Shown one piece after another: positions 44,086 to 53,441 of a DNA stretch of 64,000 bases. Made by a program: the position numbers and the translations under genes. The first letter of the stretch is position 1. The number at the start of each line of letters is the position of its first letter. Below the pieces are notes generated by a model, which did not search any database, was not told the DNA's origin, and saw nothing but the letters and a program-made list of their open reading frames with translations. Source of the DNA: Rhodoferax fermentans (GTDB taxonomy: Bacteria > Pseudomonadota > Gammaproteobacteria > Burkholderiales > Burkholderiaceae_C); contig NZ_MTJN01000002.1 in assembly GCF_002017865.1 (NCBI RefSeq), positions 3,782,001 through 3,846,000 on the forward strand. The letters are read 5' to 3'.

Positions 44086-47000
44086 CTATATCTGCCGTGC
44101 CAGGTGCCACCTGCGCCCACCAGCTGGCCAGGGCGGCATTGCTCGGGTAGAAACGGGCGCGTTCACCAAGATTCAGTTCCACAGCAGCGGCGCCCTCGTC
44201 GCTCTGGCAGGTCAAAGCCATACGCACCTGCAGTCCATGCACCAGATCACCCTGCTCGGTTTGCTCTCGCTGCGCCGGGTAGTCCTTGATCAACCGCGCC
44301 ACATCGGGCGCCCTGCCCTGCGCCTGCTTGGGCAGGGTCACCCGCAGGAACTTGCCAAAACGGCAGCGCGCCTGCTCCAGATCCCAGATCTGGGTCACGG
44401 TGAGCTGCATGCCACCCGAGAAGCGGTCGGGCTGCTGTTTGCCCATGACAATGATGAGTTCGTCGTCCTTGAGCAGGTTTTTGTGGGCGTTGATCAGCGC
44501 CTCGTCGGCGCGTGCCTCGATCACACCCGACTTGTCGTCGAGCTTGAACAACGCCAGCTTGCCGCGCTGGCCGTTGATGATGCGGAAATCAGTGACGATA
44601 CCTGCGAGCAGCTGTGGCTCGCGGGTATCGATCAGGTCGTCGATGGCGCGCCGCGCAAAACGGCGCACCTCGTCGGCCACCTCGTCAAACAAATGGCCTG
44701 ACAGATAAAAGCCGACGGCGGTTTTCTCAAAGGTGAGACGCTCTTTGATCCCCCAGGGTGTGGCCTGAACCAGTTCGGGCTCCTGGGTGCTGGAGCCCAG
44801 CTCATCGGGGCCCCCAATGTCAAACAGGCTGCACTGGTTGGCGTTGGCCAGGGTGGCGGCGCCAAACTCAAAGGCCAGGTCCACACTGGCCAGCAAGCTG
44901 GCGCGGTTGAGGTGGATCGCATCAAAGGCCCCGGCCTTGATCAGCGCCTCGACCGTGCGTTTGTTGATGCGGCTGCGGTCCACCCGGGCGCAGAAGTCAA
45001 ACAGGCTCTTGAACGGGCCACAGGTGTCACCCAGCGGCCCCACACCTCGGCCCTCGCGTGCCGCCACAATGGCTTCAATCGCTTGTTGGCCGCTGCCCTT
45101 GACGGCGCTCAGGCCGTAACGGATGACTTTGTCCGACACCGGCTCAAACCGGCTGACACCGCGGTTCACATCCGGCGGCTCAAAACTCAGACCCATCTTG
45201 ATGGCGTCTTCCAGCAAGACCTTGAGCTTGTCGGTGTCGTCCATTTCCACCGTCATGTTGGCGCAGAAGAACTCGGCGGTGTAGTGCACCTTGAGCCAGG
45301 CCGTGTGGTAGGCCAGCAGGGAGTAAGCGGCAGCGTGCGACTTGTTGAAGCCGTAACCGGCAAACTTTTCCATCAAGTCAAACACTTCGTCAGCCTTGTC
45401 CTGGCTGATGTCGTTTTTGGCGGCACCATCGCGGAAGATCTGGCGGTGTTTGGCCATTTCTGCCGCGTCTTTTTTACCCATGGCGCGGCGCAACATGTCG
45501 GCGCCACCGAGTGAGTAGCCGCCCAGGATCTGCGCGGTCTGCATCACCTGCTCCTGGTAGACCATGATGCCGTAGGTCTCAGACAACATGTTGGCCACCA
45601 GCGGGTGCGGGTACTCGACCACCTCGCGCCCATGTTTACGCGCCACAAAGCTCGGGATCAGGTCCATCGGGCCGGGGCGATAGAGCGCATTGAGTGCAAT
45701 CAGGTCTTCCAGCCGGGTCGGTTTGGCGTCACGCAACATGCCCTGCATGCCGCGACTTTCAAACTGGAACACCGCTTCAGTCTTGCCCTCTTGAAACAGC
45801 CTGTAGGTGGGTTTGTCGTCGAGTGGCAGGTTCTCAAACGCAAAGTTTTCCTGACCCTTGTGGCGTTTGACGATGAACTCGCGCGCAATCTCCAGAATGG
45901 TCAACGTGGCCAGACCCAAAAAGTCGAACTTGACCAGGCCCACCGCCTCAACGTCGTTTTTGTCGTACTGGCTCACCGCCGATTCGCTGCCGGGCTGCTG
46001 GTAGAGCGGGCAGAAGTCGGTGAGTTTGCCCGGCGCAATCAGCACGCCCCCGGCGTGCATGCCGATGTTGCGGGTCATGCCTTCCAGCTTGCGCGCCAGC
46101 TCCAAGAGCGTGCGCACGTCTTCTTCCTTGGCCTCGCGCTCGGCCAGAATCGGCTCCGCCTCGGAGGCGTAGACCATCTTGTCGTCTTTGGGTCGGTCTG
46201 GCGGCGGCAATTGCAGGGTGACGGCGACCCCGGGCTTGTTCGGGATCAGTTTGCTGATGCCATCACAAAAGGTGTAACTCATGTCCAGCACACGGCCCAC
46301 GTCGCGGATCGCCGCGCGGGCGGCCATGGTGCCAAAGGTGGCAATCTGGCTCACCGCGTCCTTGCCGTATTTGTCCTTGACATAGTCGATCACGCGGTCG
46401 CGGTTGCCCTGGCAGAAGTCGATGTCAAAGTCGGGCATCGACACCCGCTCGGGGTTCAGGAAACGTTCGAACAGCAGGTTGTATTGCAGCGGGTCCAGAT
46501 CGGTGATCTTGAGCGCGTAGGCCACCAGAGAACCAGCGCCGGAACCCCGCCCGGGCCCCACCGGGCAACCATTGTTTTTGGCCCAGTTGATGAAGTCACC
46601 CACGATCAAAAAGTAACCTGGGAAGCCCATTTTGAGGATGGTGACCAGCTCGAACTCGAGGCGTTCCACATAACGCGGCATCTCGGCCTCGCGTTTCACC
46701 GGGTCGGGGTACAGGTGCGCCATCCGAACTTTCAGCCCCTCATGCGAGGCGTAGCGGAAGTACTCGTCAGCGCCCATCACCACACCGTTGACCGGTGGAA
46801 TGGGAAAGTCTGGCAGCTGCGGCTTGCCCAGCACCAGGCTCAGGTTGCAGCGTCTGGCAATCTCGACACTGTTGGCCAGCGCACTGGGCACATCGGCAAA
46901 CAGTTCGGCCATCTGTGCCGCGGTTTTGAAGTGCTGCTCACGGGTGAAACGGCGCACCCGGCGCGGGTTGGCCAGAATTTCGCCCTCGGCAATACAAACC

Positions 47001-47638
47001 CGGGCTTCATGGGCCTCAAAGTCTTCGGGCGCGGCAAACTGGATCGGGTGGGTGGCCACCACCGGCAGCTGCATACGTTGCGCCAGCTGCACCGCGGCGG
47101 CCACCTGTGGCTCGTCTTCCGCTCGCCCGGCGCGTTGCAGCTCCAGGTAAAAACGGTGCGGGAACACGTTGGCCAGCTGCATGGCCGCGTCAAACGCGCG
47201 CTCTTCGTCCCCCTGCAACAGCGCTTGGCCGATGGGCCCAGCCTGCGCACCTGAGAGGCAAATCAGCCCGCCGTTGAGTTCATTGAGCCAAGCCAGGCTG
47301 ATGCTGGCCTGGGTTTTTGTGCCGTTTTGGGTCCAGGCGCGTGCCAACAGCTCGGACAGGTTCAGGTAACCGGCATGGTTTTGCACCAAAAGCAACACCC
47401 GGGACAGCTGGGTGGCCTCTTTGCCCAGGCCTTCGAGCCATATTTCAGCGCCGATGATCGGTTTGACGCCGCGCTTGCGCCCTTCTTTGTAAAATTTGAC
47501 CGCACCAAACAGGTTGCTGAGGTCGGTGATGGCCAAGGCCGGTTGTTGGTCCGAAGCGGCAGATTTGACAATCTCGTCGATCCGGTTGGTGCCGTCAATG
47601 ACGGAAAATTCGGTGTGTAGGCGCAAGTGAACAAACAT
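44075..47638 (-). CDS. dnaE: DNA polymerase III subunit alpha
   Basis: This is the replicative polymerase. The 1187-residue product has an N-terminal PHP domain (FVHLRLHTEFSVIDG), the catalytic aspartates in MPDFDIDFC, the palm/finger segments GPGRGSGAGSLVAYAL and GFNKSHAAAYSLLAYHTAWL, tandem helix-hairpin-helix (FEPPDVNRG), and a C-terminal OB domain (AGIVTDFRIINGQRGKLALF). I favour ATG 47638, although an ATG three codons upstream is in frame. The length is normal for DnaE1. The last residues (IVYG) and stop fall in an R1 copy. It is divergent from the response regulator gene across about 35 bases. Confidence 0.97.
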   Translation of the reverse strand: MFVHLRLHTEFSVIDGTNRIDEIVKSAASDQQPALAITDLSNLFGAVKFYKEGRKRGVKPIIGAEIWLEGLGKEATQLSRVLLLVQNHAGYLNLSELLARAWTQNGTKTQASISLAWLNELNGGLICLSGAQAGPIGQALLQGDEERAFDAAMQLANVFPHRFYLELQRAGRAEDEPQVAAAVQLAQRMQLPVVATHPIQFAAPEDFEAHEARVCIAEGEILANPRRVRRFTREQHFKTAAQMAELFADVPSALANSVEIARRCNLSLVLGKPQLPDFPIPPVNGVVMGADEYFRYASHEGLKVRMAHLYPDPVKREAEMPRYVERLEFELVTILKMGFPGYFLIVGDFINWAKNNGCPVGPGRGSGAGSLVAYALKITDLDPLQYNLLFERFLNPERVSMPDFDIDFCQGNRDRVIDYVKDKYGKDAVSQIATFGTMAARAAIRDVGRVLDMSYTFCDGISKLIPNKPGVAVTLQLPPPDRPKDDKMVYASEAEPILAEREAKEEDVRTLLELARKLEGMTRNIGMHAGGVLIAPGKLTDFCPLYQQPGSESAVSQYDKNDVEAVGLVKFDFLGLATLTILEIAREFIVKRHKGQENFAFENLPLDDKPTYRLFQEGKTEAVFQFESRGMQGMLRDAKPTRLEDLIALNALYRPGPMDLIPSFVARKHGREVVEYPHPLVANMLSETYGIMVYQEQVMQTAQILGGYSLGGADMLRRAMGKKDAAEMAKHRQIFRDGAAKNDISQDKADEVFDLMEKFAGYGFNKSHAAAYSLLAYHTAWLKVHYTAEFFCANMTVEMDDTDKLKVLLEDAIKMGLSFEPPDVNRGVSRFEPVSDKVIRYGLSAVKGSGQQAIEAIVAAREGRGVGPLGDTCGPFKSLFDFCARVDRSRINKRTVEALIKAGAFDAIHLNRASLLASVDLAFEFGAATLANANQCSLFDIGGPDELGSSTQEPELVQATPWGIKERLTFEKTAVGFYLSGHLFDEVADEVRRFARRAIDDLIDTREPQLLAGIVTDFRIINGQRGKLALFKLDDKSGVIEARADEALINAHKNLLKDDELIIVMGKQQPDRFSGGMQLTVTQIWDLEQARCRFGKFLRVTLPKQAQGRAPDVARLIKDYPAQREQTEQGDLVHGLQVRMALTCQSDEGAAAVELNLGERARFYPSNAALASWWAQVAPGTADIVYG

Positions 47639-47673
47639 AACCTGCATTGTAGGAAAGCAGCAAGGCGGTCAAG

Positions 47674-48327
47674 GTGAAGATTCTGGTGGTGGATGATCAT
47701 GCGCTGGTGCGTGCGGGCCTGTGCCAGGTGCTGCAGGGTTTGTCACCTCAAGAGACCACCGAGGTGTTCGAAGCCGCCGACTGCACCCGTGCTTTTGTGC
47801 TCGCCGCCGCCCACCCCGACCTGGACCTGGTGCTGCTGGACTACCACCTGCCCGACATGAACGGCCTGGCCGCCCTGGCCATTTTTGGTGAGCGCCATCC
47901 GGAGCTGCCGGTCGTGATCCTGTCGGGCTCGGCCAACCCCAGCATCGCACAACGGGTCCTGGCCCAAGGTGCGGCCGGGTTCGTCACCAAGTCCGGTCTG
48001 AGTGATGAGTTGTTACATGCGCTGCGTCAGGTACTGCGTGGCGAGGTCTATTCACCGCTGGAATTCAGGTCGGCGCACCAAGCAGCCCCGGCCTGTGCCG
48101 AAATCAAGGCACCGGTCTTCACACCACGCCAGCAGGAAGTGCTGCAGTTGTTGCTGGGTGGCTGCAGCAACCGCGACATCAGCGAGCAGTTGTCGCTGTC
48201 AGATGAAACCGTCAAAAATCACGTCAGCAGCATCCTGCGGGGTTTTGGTGTCAAGACCCGTACCCAGGCGGCTTTGGAGGCCGGCCGTTGGGGTTACGAC
48301 AAGTCGGCGCCTGTCACCTCCCGCTGA
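47674..48327 (+). CDS. NarL/LuxR-family response regulator
   Basis: The 217-residue product has an N-terminal receiver domain (KILVVDDHALVRAG, phosphoacceptor D56 in LVLLDYHLPDMNG). The C-terminal LuxR-type helix-turn-helix is TPRQQEVLQLLLGGCSNRDI then SLSDETVKNHVSSILRGFGV. The start is GTG 47674, with an AAGGCGG-like site about 8 bases upstream. Its 3' end overlaps the convergent hybrid kinase gene by 34 bases. The pairing with that kinase is inferred from proximity. Target genes are unknown. Confidence 0.92.
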   Translation: MKILVVDDHALVRAGLCQVLQGLSPQETTEVFEAADCTRAFVLAAAHPDLDLVLLDYHLPDMNGLAALAIFGERHPELPVVILSGSANPSIAQRVLAQGAAGFVTKSGLSDELLHALRQVLRGEVYSPLEFRSAHQAAPACAEIKAPVFTPRQQEVLQLLLGGCSNRDISEQLSLSDETVKNHVSSILRGFGVKTRTQAALEAGRWGYDKSAPVTSR

Positions 48328-50261
48328 TCCGCTTGCTCCATCAACAGGTGGCGCAGCAGGCTGCGTAACTTGGCCGGGCGCACGGGTTTGTGCAGCAGCG
48401 TCAGGCCCGCCGCCTGCGCCGCCTGAATCAGCCCGGGATCGGTGTCCCCACTCATCAGACAGGCCGGTGTGGCGGTACCAAGGCGCTGGCGCAAGCCTTG
48501 CACCAACTGCATGCCGTTGTGCCCCTCTTGCAAGCGGTAGTCACTCACAATCACATCGGGCACCAAACCCTGGGCCAGACACTCTATTGCGTCCGACGCA
48601 CCACGTGCCTGCGCCACGCGCATGCCCCAACTGACCAGCAAACCCACCAGGGCGCTGCGGGCCAGGGCATCGTCCTCCACCACCAGCGCACAACGGTCAC
48701 GCACATCATCAGGCACAACTTTGTCTTTGGTGACTTCTACCTCCAGGGCCTGCGGGCCAGCAGCAGACGGCAAATTCAGGGTAAACCGCGTGCCTCTGCC
48801 AGGCAGCGACCTCATGGTCAGAGGGTGATCCAGCAAATTGACCGTACGCTGGACAATGTTGAGCCCCAGACCCAAGCCCTTGGTGCGGTCCCGCGCAGCA
48901 TTGCCCACTTGGTAGAACTCGGCAAACACCGCCTGTTGGTGTTCCGGCGCAATGCCAACGCCGCTGTCCCACACTTGCAGCTCAACCCGGCCCGAGGCCA
49001 GCTGGCGGGCGGCCACCAGCACACCACCACGCTCGGTGTAACGCAAGGCATTGCCTGTCAGATTGAGCAACACGCGGTAAATCAGGGTGGCATCACTCAT
49101 CACCCACAACGGGGTGGGCCGGACCCGCAAGCGCAGACCTTTGTCGGCGGCCTCGGCACTCAATGCCTGCTGCAACTGGTCAAACAGGCCAGACAGGGCA
49201 AATGGTCGTCTGTCCACCTGTACCGCACCGGCCTCCAGACGGGAGATGTCCAACAAACCGTCCAGTAGGTTCTGCATCGCACGTACCGAAGCGTCCAGGT
49301 TGCCAATCAGCTCACCCGTTTGCCGGTCATGCGGCAACTGCGCCAGGCGTGACACAAACAAGCCCAGCGCATGGGTGGGCTGGCGCAGGTCATGACTGGC
49401 CGCAGCCAGAAACCGTGACTTGGCCACATTCGCCTGTTCCGCCTCCTCCTTTTTTTCGCGCAGGGCTTGGGTGGCCAGCTCGACCTGCTGCTCCAGCTCA
49501 AACCGAGCCTCTGACAGGCGTTTGGCCATCAGGTGGATATGACGCTGCAAGTCCTGCAACGGATCGCGTGCAAAAGCCGGGTCGCAGAGCTTGTCCACCG
49601 CCGCAAAATCACCCTGGCCAATACGCTCGACCAACTGGGTGATGCGGGTGATCGGGCGGATCACCCCCCGGCTCAAAAGCACCGCCAAAGCCATGCCAAA
49701 CAACAAACTCAAGAGACCCACCACCCCGCCCGAGAGCAACAAATCGTGTTTGCGGGTGTCCACACTCTGGCGCGAAAACACCATCACCACCTGGCCGAGT
49801 TGCACCGGTGACGAAGACTTTTGCACCCCACTTTTTTCGAACAGATCGTCGATCGCCACGGTGCTTGGAAACACCGGCTGTGCCAGCCAATCCAGCCGCC
49901 TGTCCGGTGCAAACCCCTGCATTTCAAGCGCACTCATCGGTGAAGAAAAAGCCTGGTCGGCCTGGCCCGTGCTGGCCAGCAGCTGGCCCTTGGTGTTCAG
50001 AATGCCCACCCAGCGTACATCGGTCTCTTGCAAAGCGCCCACGGCCAACGCCTGCAATTGCGACACATTGCCCGAAAACAGGCCATATTCACTGGCTACA
50101 GCCGCCTGACGCACCACCGCACGGTTGCGCTGGTCATAGGCCGCTTGCATGTCACCAAAACGGGCCAGCAGGAACACCGTGGCCAACAAGATGCTGATCA
50201 GGGCCAACGGCAGCAGGGCCGCCAACAACATGCGACTGCGGATATCAAGTGTCTTCTTCAT
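48294..50261 (-). CDS. Hybrid sensor histidine kinase
   Basis: The 655-residue inner-membrane kinase has TM1 (about 11-33), a periplasmic sensor region of about 140 residues and TM2 (about 175-195). HAMP (RGVIRPITRITQLVERIGQG) and a coiled coil follow. HisKA contains the phosphoacceptor H290 (AASHDLRQPTHALGLF). Then come HATPase_c (NLTGNALRYTERGG, DSGVGI, GLGLGLNIV) and a C-terminal receiver (VIVSDYRLQEGHNG). It starts in an ATGA overlap with the solute-binding protein gene, so the two are translationally coupled. This suggests the binding protein delivers the signal to the periplasmic loop (inference). Confidence 0.93.
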   Translation of the reverse strand: MKKTLDIRSRMLLAALLPLALISILLATVFLLARFGDMQAAYDQRNRAVVRQAAVASEYGLFSGNVSQLQALAVGALQETDVRWVGILNTKGQLLASTGQADQAFSSPMSALEMQGFAPDRRLDWLAQPVFPSTVAIDDLFEKSGVQKSSSPVQLGQVVMVFSRQSVDTRKHDLLLSGGVVGLLSLLFGMALAVLLSRGVIRPITRITQLVERIGQGDFAAVDKLCDPAFARDPLQDLQRHIHLMAKRLSEARFELEQQVELATQALREKKEEAEQANVAKSRFLAAASHDLRQPTHALGLFVSRLAQLPHDRQTGELIGNLDASVRAMQNLLDGLLDISRLEAGAVQVDRRPFALSGLFDQLQQALSAEAADKGLRLRVRPTPLWVMSDATLIYRVLLNLTGNALRYTERGGVLVAARQLASGRVELQVWDSGVGIAPEHQQAVFAEFYQVGNAARDRTKGLGLGLNIVQRTVNLLDHPLTMRSLPGRGTRFTLNLPSAAGPQALEVEVTKDKVVPDDVRDRCALVVEDDALARSALVGLLVSWGMRVAQARGASDAIECLAQGLVPDVIVSDYRLQEGHNGMQLVQGLRQRLGTATPACLMSGDTDPGLIQAAQAAGLTLLHKPVRPAKLRSLLRHLLMEQADQREVTGADLS

Positions 50262-51217
50262 GGGAGTCGCTCCAGACGTCGCAAGGCCAAACGCAGTGCC
50301 TGTGCGTCAAGTGTCAGGTCCAACACATGTGCCACCTGGGCATTCACACCCACTTCAAAATCATTGGGCTCCAGCACATGGTCTGGCAGGGGCTTGCCAC
50401 GCAACACCCCCAGCACCAGCTCGGCCGCTTGCTGGCCCGCCTGCAAGGGTGTGGTGTAGAGCGCCAATACCGCGCCTGCACGCACATAGGCCGGCGAAAA
50501 AGCGACAAGGGGAACACGTGCACGAAAACTCGACATCAGAATGTTTTGAAGGGTGTTGCTGTTGTAAATTGCCGGGTCTGCCAAAGCCAACAGCACATCA
50601 CTGCCAGCCAACACCTGGGCCAGAGCCAAAGGCAAATCGTCGGGCTGGGTGACCATCGTCTCTTGCAGATCGAGGCCGTTAGCGGCCACCAGCGGTCTCA
50701 ACCCTGTCGCCCGATCTGCTGACTCGCTACCCCACAGGACACCCAGGCGCCTGACTTGCGGCAAGGCCAACCGAACCAGTGCCAACTGGCGGGCCAGGGG
50801 CTGGTCCAGGTAAATCGCACTCAAGCGGGCAGAGACCGTCTTGCCCTGGCTGCGCACAATGCGCTCAAAACTGCTGCGCGGGATCAGGGCGCTCAAGACC
50901 GGCGTCTGGGTGCCCGCAGCCACCAGCAGTTGTGTGGCCTCGCTGCCCAGCGCCACATACACCGTGGGCCGGGGTGGCTGGCCCGACTTGAGTCGCACAG
51001 CCAGATCAGCGGCCAAGGACTGCGCTATATCGGTCCGGGCAATGCCTTGGCGAACCAGATGGTCAGTCAGCGCCTCGGCAGTTTGGGTGTAGGCCGGGGC
51101 ACTGTCGCTGCTGACAATGACCACCCGCGACGGCTGGCTTGACGCTTGCGCCCACACCCCTGTCCCCAAGACGCCAAGCGTCAAGGTCACCAACAGCGAG
51201 CGCAGCGTTATAGACAT
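50258..51217 (-). CDS. Periplasmic solute-binding protein of the ABC_sub_bind type, no permease nearby
   Basis: The 319-residue product has a signal peptide (SLLVTLTLGVLGTGVWAQA). A two-lobe type I periplasmic-binding fold follows, resembling the ABC_sub_bind/TrpX family (VYVALGSEATQLLVAAG, RRLGVLWGSESADRATGLRP, VLLALADPAIYN, RVPLVAFSPAYVRAGAV). No ABC permease or ATPase gene is adjacent. It sits between a TonB-dependent receptor gene (9 bases upstream) and the hybrid kinase (ATGA overlap), so a sensory co-receptor role is more likely than transport. Confidence 0.85.
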   Translation of the reverse strand: MSITLRSLLVTLTLGVLGTGVWAQASSQPSRVVIVSSDSAPAYTQTAEALTDHLVRQGIARTDIAQSLAADLAVRLKSGQPPRPTVYVALGSEATQLLVAAGTQTPVLSALIPRSSFERIVRSQGKTVSARLSAIYLDQPLARQLALVRLALPQVRRLGVLWGSESADRATGLRPLVAANGLDLQETMVTQPDDLPLALAQVLAGSDVLLALADPAIYNSNTLQNILMSSFRARVPLVAFSPAYVRAGAVLALYTTPLQAGQQAAELVLGVLRGKPLPDHVLEPNDFEVGVNAQVAHVLDLTLDAQALRLALRRLERLP

Positions 51218-51226
51218 CAGCGGGGC

Positions 51227-53200
51227 TCAGTCGTCCAGTCGCAAAGTCAGGTAGGCCTGTTTCTGGAACAAAAATTCTTTCTGGTAGTCCCGGTAGGCCG
51301 ACCCCATGTTTTGCACTACCAGGGCTACCTCGCCACGGCGCGTGCCCCAGCGCAGGCCTTTGGCCAGGCGCAAGTCAGTGCGGCGAGTGGCCTGTGCATC
51401 ATCTTCATTGCCGCCAAAAGACGCCCATCGGCTGCTGTCGGTGCGTGCCAGCGTCAATGTGACCTGGCCGGGCAAGCTGTGGACATAGCTGATGGTGCTG
51501 GCCAATTTCGGCGCAGCCAGTGCGTCACCGGGCTGGACGGTTGTGATGTTGGTACGGGTCTGGCTCAGCACGACCTGTGCACCTTGCCAAGGCTGCCATC
51601 TGAGCTGGTATTCGAAGCCCCGAATCGCAAAATCCTCATCATTGAGATAAGTCTTGGGCGCCTGGTTCGTGATGCGCATGAAATTGTCGATCTTTTCGTC
51701 AAACAGCCGAGCATCCAGCGCCATGCGCCAATCCGGAAACTCTCCCAAATACCCCAGCTCCTTGCTCACAAGCTCCTCGGCGCGCAGTTGGCTGCTGCCA
51801 TGGGCGGTCTGGAGAAGCTGCAGGCCATGCCAGAAGTACCGAACATCTGCATAACTCTCGAAGTTGCTCGGCGGGCGGTAGGCTTTGGAGATGCCAGCCC
51901 GCAAGGTGTGCCCTGGGGTCAGGTGCCAGTTGAGCATCAGGCGGGGCGCCACAGTGTCACCGGTGTCACTGCTGTGCTCGGCCAGCGCACCGATGTTGAA
52001 TAACCAGTTCTTGGCGACGCACCACTCGACATTACCAAACAGCCGGGTAAAGTCGTTCACAAACACACTTTGCGTGTTGTAGAGCGCCTGCGACTGAATT
52101 CGCTCACTGCGCAACTCACCACCCCACACCAAGCGCACGACATCACTGTTGCGCAGCGTGTGCTGCACGGTCACCACGTCACTGCTGGCCGTGCCATTGG
52201 CACTGACTGGTATAAAGTCATTGGCAGCAAAAACTGGTTTCCACTGTCGCAAATAGACGGGGAACACATCGGTGTAACGCTCCTGCGTGTGCGAGAGCTT
52301 GAGCGCCACATCTTCATTCGCATTCAGAATACGTTTGTAGTCGAGTTGGGCATAGGATGACTCAAAGGCAAACGGGCGCAAGGGGTCACCGATGTTGCCC
52401 GCCGTACCCCGGCCAGAATCAATCTTCAGGGCGCCCAAGCGGACTTGCACTTCATCGCTGCCATTGGCGCGGATGTCCGAGCGAAAGTTGATGCGCGAGA
52501 CTCGGTTCTGGCCATTGGCACCAGCCAGGCCATCGTCCTCACGGGTGTCTGCCGTCAGGCGAAAAGTGCCACGCCAATCGCCCCAGCCAAGACGTGCCTG
52601 GGTGTCACGGATGCCGTTGTCACCCACGGTGATCGCGCCCTGCACGCCCAGCGTGTTGGCGGTATCGCGTGTCACGATGTTGATCACACCCAAAATCGCG
52701 CGTGCGCCATAAGACGCCGAGTTGGAACCGCGCAACACTTCGATGCGTTCGATGTCTTCGAGTGCCACCGACTGCAAACCCGGACCGATGCTGCCAATGA
52801 AATAAGGGGAATAGGCCGAACGCCCGTCAATTTGCAACTCCAATCGATTCGAGTAGTCGCCAAACGCGCCGTGGTAGCTGACCAACGGTGCCACACTCTC
52901 GAACGCGTTGCTGACCTGAAAACCCGGCACCAGACGCAGCAAATCGGCCACATCGCGCGCGCCAGAGTTGCGGATCATGTCGCGATCCAGAATCGTCACA
53001 GCGCCGGGTGTTTCGTCCAGCCGCTGCGGCAGGCGCGACACACTCAACACGATCGGCATGTCTGACAGAAAGTCTTTTTCAGACACCGAAGCGACCACCT
53101 GGGCCTGCGACAGGCTGCCCACGAGCAATCCGCCGGTCAACAGGGCAGCCGGAAACAAAAGTGAAGAGAGGGGGTGAAAAGCGGGGAAAGCAGGTCGCAT
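51227..53200 (-). CDS. TonB-dependent outer-membrane receptor
   Basis: The 657-residue product has a signal peptide (ending SLSQA), a plug domain (about 45-170: LDETPGAVTILDRDMIRNSG, LLRLVPGFQVSNA, IERIEVLRGSNSASYGARAI, LGVINIVTRDT), and a 22-strand type barrel ending in aromatic-rich strands (LFQKQAYLTLRLDD). I chose ATG 53200 because the signal sequence follows; a further 22 codons upstream are open. It appears to be the first gene of a receptor, binding protein, hybrid kinase operon. The substrate is unknown; the plug resembles siderophore/organic-ligand receptors rather than a specific class. No TonB box could be assigned. Confidence 0.9.
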   Translation of the reverse strand: MRPAFPAFHPLSSLLFPAALLTGGLLVGSLSQAQVVASVSEKDFLSDMPIVLSVSRLPQRLDETPGAVTILDRDMIRNSGARDVADLLRLVPGFQVSNAFESVAPLVSYHGAFGDYSNRLELQIDGRSAYSPYFIGSIGPGLQSVALEDIERIEVLRGSNSASYGARAILGVINIVTRDTANTLGVQGAITVGDNGIRDTQARLGWGDWRGTFRLTADTREDDGLAGANGQNRVSRINFRSDIRANGSDEVQVRLGALKIDSGRGTAGNIGDPLRPFAFESSYAQLDYKRILNANEDVALKLSHTQERYTDVFPVYLRQWKPVFAANDFIPVSANGTASSDVVTVQHTLRNSDVVRLVWGGELRSERIQSQALYNTQSVFVNDFTRLFGNVEWCVAKNWLFNIGALAEHSSDTGDTVAPRLMLNWHLTPGHTLRAGISKAYRPPSNFESYADVRYFWHGLQLLQTAHGSSQLRAEELVSKELGYLGEFPDWRMALDARLFDEKIDNFMRITNQAPKTYLNDEDFAIRGFEYQLRWQPWQGAQVVLSQTRTNITTVQPGDALAAPKLASTISYVHSLPGQVTLTLARTDSSRWASFGGNEDDAQATRRTDLRLAKGLRWGTRRGEVALVVQNMGSAYRDYQKEFLFQKQAYLTLRLDD

Positions 53201-53304
53201 GGCTGGCCAGTGGTACTGATTGTTTTGTACCGATTTTGCCCTGCCCCGCTCACCCCCCGCTGACACCTGTCTTCACCGGCCTCAGGACCGTGTCAAAGCC
53301 GAAA

Positions 53305-53366
53305 AATGCTACTCAGTCTGTAGCTATCAGCCCTTTACCCATAAGGGCCAAAGGCAAAAACGTCAT
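53305..53366 (+). repeat. R1 repeat copy, intergenic upstream of the receptor operon
   Basis: AAATGCTACTCAGTCTGTAG, CTATCAGCCCTTTACCCATA, AGGGCCAAAGGCAAAAACGT, CAT. It has both halves and the core AGCCCTT/AAGGGCC. It lies between the receptor promoter region and the flavodoxin terminator. Confidence 0.8.
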
Positions 53367-53400
53367 ACAAACCTCAAAAACCTGGCGCCCACACCTGACA

Positions 53401-53423
53401 AAAAGCCCGGCCACGCTGGGCCC
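53401..53423 (-). terminator. Intrinsic terminator of the flavodoxin-like gene
   Basis: On the minus strand GGCCCAGC, loop GTG and GCCGGGCT pair with one mismatch and are followed by TTTTT. It is 18 bases past the stop codon. Confidence 0.75.
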
Positions 53424-53441
53424 GATCAACATCAGCTTTGA

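Noticed and set aside
45605..47254. A 549-codon open frame antisense to dnaE
   Set aside because: It is a shadow of dnaE: low-complexity composition rich in His/Gln/Val and no recognisable domain.
53201..53441. Cobalamin riboswitch upstream of the TonB-dependent receptor
   Set aside because: No B12-box consensus. The gap holds an R1 copy, a terminator and a loosely spaced TGACAC/GTGTCA pair that may be chance.
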